Assembly: GCA_037833965.1 (NCBI GenBank)
Contig: AP031357.1
Location: 2,438,001 to 2,502,000, forward strand
Direction of reading: 5' to 3'
Source of the DNA: Marchantia polymorpha subsp. ruderalis
Taxonomy: Eukaryota; Streptophyta; Marchantiopsida; Marchantiales; Marchantiaceae
Length of the DNA: 64,000 nucleotides
The position numbers were made by a program, and so were the translations under genes. Below are positions 30,740 through 41,800 of the stretch, in pieces. Numbering within the stretch: the first letter of the stretch is position 1; each line of letters begins with the position of its first letter. Below the pieces are notes generated by a model. That model saw only the letters and a program-made list of their open reading frames with translations, did not search any database and was not told the origin of the DNA.

Positions 30740-33700
30740 ACTGCAAAAATTGTATTTATCATCATGTATCTGTTTTACAATACATCGTATATCTATGTTT
30801 TATAATGTGAATAACAAGTCTCATTCAATTTGATTTGGCTGAAAAAGAATCATTACACATACCATTGGATTTTCATAGTTGAAGATTAAATTTTAACTTG
30901 GCGAGAAATACATTTTGTTGAAACATTAATGATCAGTTTACTTTTTCCACTGGAGTATTATATTTGGAGATGATATTTTCTACCAAACACACTCTTTTCA
31001 TATCCAGAATTGTGTTTGTAATCATTTTAGGCCATCAAATTATAAAAAAATGTAGTTGAAATGTAATTAAATAATCAAGATGATATATCTTTTAAAAGTA
31101 GAAATATCAAATCTTATCTTATCAAATCTTGCACAAATTTCATAAAAAATATTCAGAATACTAATTTCTTTGAAGCTTTAATGTAATCTAAAATCATGCT
31201 TACATATAATATATCATTAATTTCTTTTAACATTCATTAAAAAAATTGGCATTTATGTCTCCTTTAATTCTTAGCTTGTTTTGCAACTCAATCAATATTA
31301 TTCTTGTGATATCTTCATGCATCATGATGAATCATCATTTAGCTCATCAATGTAATCAAATGTTGTGTTGAAAAATTAAACAAGCTTAGTTATAAAAGAT
31401 TTTGAATTGTAAAATTAAAATTAGTTTAAATGAATCAAAGTGTTGAATATATTAATTTTAGCCATGGAAAAATTGGTTAAATTATAACTAAGTTTAGCAG
31501 ATTATTTCTTACTTAAAGAAATAAATCGTTATGAAAAATAAATTATTTTAATATTAAAAAATAAATTTTAAAGTTCATATTTTACATAGATTTTGTTCAA
31601 TTTGATATTTTATTGACTTAATGAAAGTTTATTCATTATTTTCTTTGATTTGATATATCAACTAAAAAATTGAAAATCTGAAATTCTTAATATTTTTAAC
31701 ATTAAAAATTTGAAATTAGGACTATATAGATTTTAGTATATCTTAATAAATATCATAATAGTATTTTGAAATAATTTTTTAACAAAAAAGTGTATTATTA
31801 AGATGAAACTTAATATAAAAAATTTCTGTAAAAATTTTATTTATTAAAAAAAATATTTTTTTAAAAAATGAAATAATAAATAAGTAGAATTTTAGTTTTT
31901 TATTTGAAAAAATTAATAAAAAATTATATATATAATTTCAATAAAAAATTAATCTTCAAATGGTTTTAAATTCCATTTGAAATATTTAAAAAAAAATTCA
32001 ACAAATATTTATAATAATATTTATTGAAAATTCTATGCAAATTCAATACCAAAATTTAAAAAAATTTAATCAAAAACTAGTTTTATGAATTTAGATGATA
32101 TGAAAAATCTGGAATTTTTCTTGTAAATGAATTTATTTTAAAAAAAACTATAAATAAAAATTATGTGCAATTGTTGATTCAAATCTAGATTATAAATCAA
32201 ACATTAGACATCGATTATAAACTAGTAGTTATTTCATGAGTAAAACTATAACAATATATGATATAATATTTGATCGTCTAGTTCAAAAAATCAATATATG
32301 AAATTTAAGATGATAATTGTAAAACATTTATCTTGAAAAAAAATCATATATATATATATATCAATAAATTTAATTGAGATTTTACTTCCTCGGAAAATGG
32401 TCCCTCCCTTGATGGGCGGATTAGAAATTTCTGATCGCACAAAGGGTTCGGAATCTTGGCGTTTGATTAGTACTCCTGCCGTCCAAGCAACTTTCATGAA
32501 TTAATTTTGACTCAAATCTTTTACGGTATATATCCATCAAATTTTGATTGACAATTGAAATTTTAATGCTTTGCACATTATATTATTTAAGATTTTCAAA
32601 ATCACACAAAGATGCACATGGACACAATTAAAATATTTTACACGAATGATAGATATTGGATGACAGAATTCGGACCCAGTTTGTCATCCGGTCTGGGCGC
32701 ATCGTGTGAACCATGGTCGTCAACCATCATCATACTACTAACAACTACTCATTTGTTGATTTTTACTCTCTCTTACTACTCTAAACAATTCCTGAACTAT
32801 TAATCTTCTTCCGCAATCATTGTGTATCATTACATCGTTAGCCATATGACTTGATGAATAATCATCTTTAAATTCAACACTATTCGAAGATTGGACACAA
32901 CAATGCTCAAAGCACTAACACGTGGCGTGTATTGGACGTGTAGTGCTGTGGTATTGAATCTCGAGTTCATAACTAACAGAGTCACAAGTGCAAGACGTCA
33001 CATAGGCGCGGGTAGCATGCTTGGGCAATACATGCAAACAGTTGTATCATGATGATGTATTATTGATATTGACTTTATCTAACCCTTTTGGAGATATTGA
33101 GTTGCAGAGATTTGCATAACAGTAGTTTTGATAGAATCTTGAGTTGACATATTAAATGAACCTCAAATGCACAACGTCACGTAGGCGCGGGTAGCATGTT
33201 AGGTTACATTGCGCAAGCTGGCAACAGTATGTTAAACTATAAGCAAAACTAATTTTTCATAAAATTTATTACTACATTAAAAAAATGAAATAAAAGTAAT
33301 TTGATATACAAATCTTGAAGATGAATTATATTTATCATAAATAGATATATATATATATAAGTAAATTATTACATTATTAATCAATTCCAACTATCAAACA
33401 CATATTTTTTTAACATATCAAACATAATCAAATCACTATAAGTCAATTATATTTTTTTCTTAAAAATCCAAAATTTTAGTTCTAATCTACTAAAGATTAT
33501 TAAATTTGCTTCATGAAATTGATTCATATTTTAATTATGCTAATATATTATGGTAATGTGTATATTTTTGTTAATTTTAAAAAATTTAATAATAAAAAAT
33601 CATTTGGCAATTTAAATATTTTGTTTTTTTATTTAGTCTTTAAGTTATATTTATTCACAAAATAATGATAAATATTATCTGGTATTATAAACAATGTGAT

Positions 33701-35440
33701 GTTCTTGTTCAAAGAATTGAGAGCTAATTTTTAAATTTGAAAAATCTACAAAAAATTTAAACCTTTAGGTTACATATACATTGATTTTTTTTAATTAATT
33801 TAATTATCTTGGGATCAGATTTTTTTTTCTTTTTTATCAACAAAAATGTTCTAGGTAGTTGATAATTTTAGTCTATATTTATTAAAAAAATATTTGGAAA
33901 TATTTGGAAAAAATCATATGTATGTTTGATTAAATTTGCTCTCACTAAATATTCATAACTTAAAATTTTAAATATTTGCTCATTTTATCATAACTTTGTA
34001 ATATGTTAAAAATCAACGTATTAAAAATATTGAAATTTCCTTAAAGTAAAGTAATGATTTTTTCATAAAAAGATTTCATCAAATTATACTATGTGTATTA
34101 TATATGATGCTTATAAATATATACAAGGAAAAAAAACATTTTTTTTAATTTGTCTGTATTTTGTATTTAGTTTATGTCTTTATTTTGTATCATGTTCATT
34201 ATCTATATTGTTATAACAATAACAGTGCTAATCATGATGTGCAAATTTTAGTATTTAAGCTTGTTAATATTTATTTATAAATAAAAAATTTTTATTACAT
34301 TCATGATTATCAATATCTAATGTATGTTATTGTCTTTGTTTTATTTTATTTTGCTATTTATTATATAAATATCTAACTCCTACACGATTACTAATGCAAA
34401 AATCATACGATTTAATATAAAAATAATTTTTTAATGGATAATTTTTAGATCATCAATCAATTTTTGATATAAAAAATTATTGAAGAAAATTATTTTTCAT
34501 TATTATTTGATGTTGTAATAAATTTTTCATTTCCATCTTTGATCCAAAATCAATGTTATATCAATAAATCTAGATTACGAGTTAAATCAATGAAGATATA
34601 TTTCATCATATATGATTCTTGCCATTAATATTTGTATCATAACATCTTATTTTACAAATTTTCCAATCTTTATTCAATAAATATCTTCAAATTCATTCAA
34701 ATTTACTTTGCAAAATAATTATAAGTTAGATAATTACATGATGATTACACATTACATTTTTTATGTTCATGATTATGTGATCATTTGTAATTGTTCAAAA
34801 AATCAGGGCTGCATGACTTTTGATGTTTAGTGATGTTTAATTAATATTTTGGAAACTTATTCAAAAAGTGTTTGATAAAAATTCATAAATTTTCTTAAAT
34901 TTCAAAAATTGAAATTTTTTTATATTCCAGATAAATTTAGCATGAAAAATGATTGATTACATTTTATTATATTTTCAAATTACAATCAGTATCAAATTTG
35001 TGAATTTTTTCAAATATTCATTTTCTCTTTGAATATTTCCCATTTTTATATAATTATTAGGATAAAATTAAATTTTTTATATTTTGTCCATAAATTTAAT
35101 AAAAATTTACTTACGGCTAATAATGTGAATTAAAACACAAGTAAATTTTGATTATTTGAAATTTCAATCAAGCATAAATAATTTTTTTAAAATTTATGGT
35201 TATAAATTTTGTTTAAAAAATTATATTAAGTATTATATATATATATATATACTTACTATTTTTGAATTATATAATTAGAGCTCAAACACTTTGAATCCAT
35301 AAGTAAAAGTTTGAAATAACTAATAACGTTTATAGAAACTTGTTAAGTAATCATATCATACTAAGCAATCAACATAAAACAAATCTCTAACTGCAACTTC
35401 GTATGTACGTTTGCTGCAAATAATAGTCACATGAAACCAT
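30740..35440. other. A/T-rich desert, about 4.7 kb
   Basis: Nearly all of it is A/T-dominated with no gene. Islands of ordinary composition lie at about 32385-32510 and 32640-33240; they contain short frames (for example 32291-32497 minus) that I do not recognise. Dinucleotide TA runs occur near 32345, 33345 and 35235. Confidence 0.7.
32995..33198. repeat. Two copies of a 25-bp GC-rich word 179 bp apart
   Basis: The copies (32995-33019 and 33174-33198) share the core TAGGCGCGGGTAGCATG, preceded by ACGTCAC with one mismatch between copies. Weak similarity (GAATCTYGAGTT) extends upstream of both, so they are probably diverged tandem units. Confidence 0.75.
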
Positions 35441-35560
35441 AAAGAATGATGGGATGCAAGTAGTACCGGCCTACGTGGAACGCAAGAAGGAGCGAACTTG
35501 GCACATAATCAACCAGCAACTACGTGTACGAGCCCCGGTCAGTATCGCACGAAACATACG

Positions 35561-36387
35561 CAGGCCTCTCTATATAGGGCGGATTCCGTATGTTCCGTAT
35601 CTCAACAAAATAAGGATAATTTTCAAATCGAAATACGGAACATAAGGAACTCTACAGTTTTCGGCCGAATTTTGACCTAAAATTCCAAGTTTTCGGCCGA
35701 ATTTTTCGGCAATGTAATACAACCTCGAGAGAAATGGGTGTTATCTTTGATCTCTAAATATATTTTCCCATTTTAGCAAGGAGAAATCACTCTTCACACC
35801 GTTGAAGTGTTTGGATATGGTGAAACTAATACTACGAAAAACTCCATGTTGAAGGAATCTATTTTTAAAACCTGGAATCAAACTTTTCAGTCAATAGCTA
35901 GAACATCGACTTCGTGATGTTCTGGGTTCACTATTTTATCTTTGTATTTTTTTTTTCGAGAAATTTTGAGACTTATTTGATATTTTAGAATAATTGAATA
36001 AATTTTTGTGTTTTCAAAATTACAAGTGAATGAGATAACCAAGGAAACAAAATATGAGAACTTGGTTGAGCTCATCAGGTGTCACCGCAAAATTTTAGTC
36101 AAGTACTCAATTAGTTTCTCTAGTAAAGTAACGGTAATGAACAAAGAAATTGCCAGAAACGATCACGGCAAAGATTTAGCTGAATATTTGCGTAAGTTTC
36201 TCTAGTAAAACTACCTACATCAACAAAGATTTGTCAAAAATTACCACCCCAAATTTTAGTTACGTGACTCTGGTAGGTTCTACAGCTAGACAACAAATAC
36301 TTTTGGTTGGAAATAAGGAACTTTCTGAAAACGAAATACGGCACTTTGGCCCTCAAGTTCCGTATATGCCGTATTTAGAGAGGCCTG
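35561..36387. mobile_element. Non-autonomous hAT element, 827 bp
   Basis: Ends are CAGGCCTCTCTATATAGGGC at 35561 and the inverted GCCGTATTTAGAGAGGCCTG ending at 36387, flanked by a perfect 8-bp duplication, AACATACG (35553-35560 and 36388-36395). CCGTAT words recur close to both ends and the interior repeats TTTTCGGCCGAATTTT. There is no transposase frame. The terminal CAGGCCT is shared with the autonomous element at 2651-5251 and with the family at 11.9-14.9 kb. Confidence 0.93.
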
Positions 36388-36395
36388 AACATACG

Positions 36396-37779
36396 TGGCT
36401 TGGAACTCCAACAGAATTGGGATCACAACTCGCACACGAAGATGCAAGTCGAGGGAATGCGTGCGAGTGTTGTCAAATGGCGATGAAGCCCCAAGTGGAG
36501 ATTGTGCATAACCCATTCATTTATGTCCATCACGCGAACCTGTCAGATTCGGACGACGTGATTTTACTTTTCTCCGACAACCGGGAAATTTGTCCGAGAA
36601 TCCGTGGTAAAATGTAAAGGCCCTCTTGGCTGATGCCACCCATCATCGACTGCATTGGATTTGGAATCACGCAGATTTGGGATCCGTCTATACGGTGTCA
36701 TGATGCAGTTCGATGCCTCCCACAATAGACGGGATAAAAATCTCACATTGCTTCTACGGCAAAGATGGAGACTACATGTACACTCCGCCGCATACTAAGA
36801 GGCTCGCAGGGAGACACAAAGATGATTATGTGCGGCCTGGATAAGGAGAGCTTGCTCTGGAGGGGAGGGGAGAGGAGAGGGGAGGGGAGAGTCAACGCAA
36901 AATCTGCGGGTGTGAAGTTTGAAGGGAGGCGAGCAAGCAAAGAAGACAACTGTACAAATAGATCTCTCGCGGGGTACTGTTTGTTCAGAGCAGCACCTTC
37001 ATCCACCTCTGGCTCACAATCTGCGCAAGCCTGCTTGCTCGCAGCTTGCCCTTGACTGCCAGCCTGCCAGCCTGCCTACCACATACATGCACCTCATTCG
37101 TCTTTAACGGTGAGGGTGGAGCACAAGTGGCTAGCAAGGAAGGCATTTATTAGGGCTGGGGGTTTAATTATCGGAGCAAGGAGGTCACGGAAAGCGCTGA
37201 CCTTTAAGTACTAAAAGGAGAAAATGGGAGAATTATGGGTTCGGATTGGTGCAGGTTTGCAATATGTGGGGGGAACGGAGTAGGAAAAGGGGTTTGCCGA
37301 TGGGAATCAATGGCGGAATCTTTTGTGAACAGGAATATTGCAGAGATGGAGAGCTTTTGTCCGTCTCTGAGCAGAGCAGAGATGGTGGCCAAGGGAGGGG
37401 AGGTGGGATGAGGGGAGAACTACTGAAAGAGGCTGGTCGCTATTGCTATTCGAATGTTGGGTGTGCAATTTGTCGCTCAGGGATAAGGAACCGGACACCT
37501 GGCCCTGCGAGCTGCCGAGCTTCACCGTTCGAAGCGAGGGACCGCAAGAGACAGACGGGCCGGGCAACTGGATTGGATTGCAATTTCTCGTCTCCGTGCC
37601 CTCTCCGGATCCTCTGCCTTTCCTCATTCTTGTCTTGCGGTTTGTTTAGCTGCTCCACAGAGAGTCGTCTAGGCAGATAGCGAGCAGGGCAGGGCTCCTC
37701 TATGCTGAATCGTAAACCCTAAGGTCTTCTCCAGAGCGGTGCTGCTGCTCAGCACGGTTCTTTTGCGTCCGTAGCATCG
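36396..37779 (+). promoter_or_regulatory. Upstream region and probable leader of the Phox-like gene
   Basis: It contains a G-rich run of GGGGA units (36860-36889), many short open frames of no merit, and AAACCCTAA at 37714-37722, a telo-box typical of promoters or leaders of housekeeping plant genes. A GTAAGA donor at 37780 suggests a non-coding first exon ending at 37779. Confidence 0.4.
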
Positions 37780-38897
37780 GTAAGAATAACGAACATTTTA
37801 CGAATGACTTCTCTAGAATGAAATTGCTTTCAAATGAAATAATAATTCCTGCAATGCCAGGGAGAGGAGGGATGCGCCGAGTGTACGACGGATTGAGTTC
37901 AGTGTGAGCGTAGTGGCGGTGTCACATTTGACCTTTTACTTCAGTGAGTCGGTCCGGAACACTTGTGGTGCATGGTTTGGGAGTTAGGAGAAATGATGGG
38001 GCCAAGTACTGTAAATAGGACACAACAGAACGTTTTGTTAGAGACGTCGAGGGTGTGCGAGGACGGTCGAGGGAGTGATGCTGCATCCAGCACGACTCAC
38101 AGATGAGAGTTGAAAAAAAATCCCACAATGTGGGTCGGTTTTCGTTCTGGTGCTTGCTGTCCGCAGCGAGCTCACGCCTTTGCAACAGTGATACCACTCG
38201 CTTCTTGCACGCAAGAGTGGAAATTGTCCGGAGTGGAAATTCTTCAATGTCACTTGCAGAGCTGCTCAACTCTCGACAGCATATCGTTGGCTGCGTGGGA
38301 CAGTTCTCCACGCTCGAGTGGTTTCATATTATCTTGCTTTGCAGCAGTGTGTTTTTTTACCTCACTGTGCATAAGAGCAAGTCCGAATGAGTGGTCGAAT
38401 TCGAAGAATTTGTCCTGAGTCCTTATTTTTCCGGAGCATTGTCTTTTGCACTTGTTGCTCGGAGGTTTGCAAATGAGCCTTGTACCTCCTCACTAGTAGG
38501 TGCAAGCTCGTGATTCCTACCCATGTAATTTAACCCGTCCACTCGATCAGGCAGTACAGTTGGGCAGGAGGGAGGGGTTGGGTCTGGATGTTTGAATTTC
38601 ACCCTGATTCTGATTCGGTGCATTGTATCAATCTGCTAATCTTGATGCTGGCAATGTTGCCTCCCCAACGTACATATCATAACAAAGTCGAGAGTGGCCT
38701 TTTCGTCAAATGCTTAATTCGATAGAAGTTCGATGGTATTACATTTTAGGGATTGAGTGTCTTGGCTTGGTTATTAAACCCATTGTCGGACATTTGGTTC
38801 ATCTCCACGTGGACTTTGACCAAGACCACTGGGCTTTTAGCCTGCATTGACATTGAATTGACAATTCAGTGCATTCTTGTGTGATTTTTTGTGGCAG
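37780..38897 (+). other. Probable leader intron of the Phox-like gene
   Basis: A donor (ATCG then GTAAGA) at 37780 and an acceptor (TTTTGTGGCAG) ending at 38897, directly before the ATG, could define an 1118-bp intron in the 5' untranslated region. No gene is seen within it. Transcript data would be needed to confirm the pairing. Confidence 0.4.
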
Positions 38898-41800
38898 ATG
38901 GGTAAGTCAAGTGGTAAGAAGAAGAAGGCGAATTCGGCCTCTGGCGAAGGGGCGACAAAAGTTGACCCTGATGATGCGGTACAATTTCTTTTCCAGTCAG
39001 GAACTACCTTGCGTTTTTTGTCAACAGCTAATGTTTCCCAGTCGCCTGAACCGGTTCTGTTTTCCTCAGGTCTTTCTCAAGAGAGCTCACGAACTTAAGG
39101 ATGAAGGAAACAGGCGTTTCCAAGCGAAGGACTACATGGGGGCTCTCGACAATTATGATCAAGCCCTCAAATTGACTCCAGAAGGTCATCCAGACAGAGC
39201 CGTATTCCACAGGTTTGATTTCCTCTTTACAAACGTTTAGTCGTGTTTGAGGATCTTCTCTCTCTTAACAGTTTTTTACAGCACATTTCAGACTTTGATC
39301 CCCTATGATCATATATTCTGCCTACGCTGTGTCACCTCATGTCTAACAGGAATTTTGTAGTAGCCTTGTAGAGTAAGATGCTTAGGTTTTACTTGACTAA
39401 GCTGCTCAACAGCAAAGGAGATGTCGCCCTAAGTGTCAACTGATCAAATCAACTCAGCAATCATCTAAATTAGGAGATATATTGCGCAACGTATCCCCAA
39501 TATATCCTAAAATGGACAAAAGACCGAATGCAGTGTCGTACGGAGGGTATAAAATACTGTCTACAAATAATGTAGTCTACGCACACAGAAAACAGATTAT
39601 GTAGATCTCCAGCTAGAAAAGTTAAGTAGAGACCTCATTCTATATTTCTGAGGACTAGCGTTTTTAGACCTGTTTACCTCCGGTGAGCTATCTTCAGGCA
39701 GATAGCCAATCATTACCGAACTGAAGAATGACTAATCTAATATCTGACTGACGAATGACCGTTTTCCAAGTAAGCAGGAAACTCCCATCTAAAATTTGTT
39801 GTCTTTGAGAAACTTGGACGGTCGTAGCTTGGCACAGTTCAATAGCTGAGTTGACAGTTTCGCCAGTTGAAGGATATTCTTCTGTGTTCAGTTTGAGGTG
39901 CAGATTTGTCTTCTAGGGTTTAGTAAATTAAGGATTATATTCCGAAAATCTCGTTTGAAAGGTTGACATGTGTGTTTATGAAATGGATAAAACTCGATGT
40001 TCAAACGTACCAATGTTACTAAAATTTGATCTGCGCAACATGTTCCAGCAATCGAGCTGCCTGTCTTCTTCAAGTAAAGCCCGTCATATATGATAATGTT
40101 ATTATGGAATGCACGCTCGCGCTTGAAGCGCATCCCAAGTTCGGAAAGGCTCTATATCGACGAGCACGTGCTTATGAAGCCATGGGCAAGTTGCAGTTGG
40201 CACTTGCCGACGTTCAGTTCCTACTCCAGGTACAGCAACTGTTTCGAATAACGCATATGAACTCGAGGATGGTGGAGAAACTTGACGCTGTTGTTTCACT
40301 TTGCTCATTTCGAGGTTTACTTAGTGTTCTTGTCGTTCTTGGAAAGCCTGTTTGTCAGAGCAGATGCTTTGAGCACACCTCCTTCACGAAGAGAGCCGCT
40401 ACATTAGTTGTATTACAATGCAGGTGTTATTGTCGAGTGTTCCTTACAGCTGTCTCAAGTTCATGTTTATCTTTGCAGTCGGAGTCCAGTAATCAAGAAG
40501 CATTGGAACTTGGAAAGCGCCTGAGAGCGGCACTCGGAAACATTGAAGGAGCTCAACAAGACACCCAATGGCGATCTTCAGTTTCTCTTCATGCATCTCC
40601 TCCAGATACTGCCACTTCACCTGCAACTCCAGGAGCTGATGGTGCCCCTGGTCAAAGTGGCCGAGGGCCAACTCTTCCTGCCAGGCCTCCGGGTAAGAAA
40701 AAAGGACGCACAACCACCGATTCAGAAGCTACGTTGCGCACCGCAGGAGAGACTGGAACTTCTGTTCCATCTGTCACCCATAACACACCTCAACCAGAAA
40801 TGTCTAAAAGTGGTGGATCTAAAGTTGCCTCAAACAACCCTGTAAACCGGGATGAGAAGAAGCTGTCAAATAGAAGCATTTCACGTGAAGAAGCCGCGAA
40901 GCACACACCAAGGCTCCTGAAGCTAGTTTTTGGTCACGATATTAGACGTGCGGAAGTATTTGGAAACTGCGGGTGAGTCCCTGTCCTGACGATCTGGCTT
41001 TACGAGATTTTCTATTTTTATAGAGTCGAGCACCAACAATTACCTGTGATATCATTAACAGTTCGTACTTCATGTTACTGTCTTATTTTGTGAAGGTTTG
41101 GTGATCTGCGTGAGGTCGTGAGGAAGCGGTTCCCTGGACTCAAGACGGTGCTGATCAAGTACCAAGATCCAGATGTAATTTTCCCCTCATTGCCAAGTAT
41201 TAGAAAAGTAGAGCAATGCAAGAATGGGTCGACACATGTTCTGATTTCTGAGGAAGGATCATCGTAAGAGTTGTTGATAAAACACAGGTCCCCGGATTGG
41301 CTTTAAATACCCAATCCGAGTGACAAGGGATGTGCTCTGATATAAGGGAACACACCCGTATAGTGGGTCGCAGTCACATCACAGTCCTAACTATAAGGAC
41401 ACTAACTGCACTAATCCGCACAGACAGGAAGTAATAGGGAGTATAACAGTATTCTAACACCAAGGTCTTGAGCATGTGCGCAAATTAGCCAGGCCCATGA
41501 TGTTGAAAACTGATATTTTGCATGGTTTGAAAATTTGGCCTGGACAGGGCGATCTAGTCACGATAACCAGTAGAGAGGAACTACGGCTTGCAGAAGCAGC
41601 CGCCGATGAAGCAGGTAGGAGCAAGAAGCTAGATGCAGGGGACACGCCGGTACCAGACGCCAGTGAAAAGCAAGTGCCATTGCCCATTCCAACCAGCGTA
41701 CCTGAGCTCGTGAGGTTGTACTTAGTCGAATGCACTCCGGAGCAGGAGCCACCTATTCCTGAGGATGATGAAATTGTGATTCTTGAAGAGGACGACGTGG

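Noticed and set aside
30740-35440. Organelle-derived or giant-virus insertion as the source of the A/T desert
   Set aside because: No organelle or viral gene, tRNA or rRNA is recognisable and no long frames exist. Only composition supported the idea.
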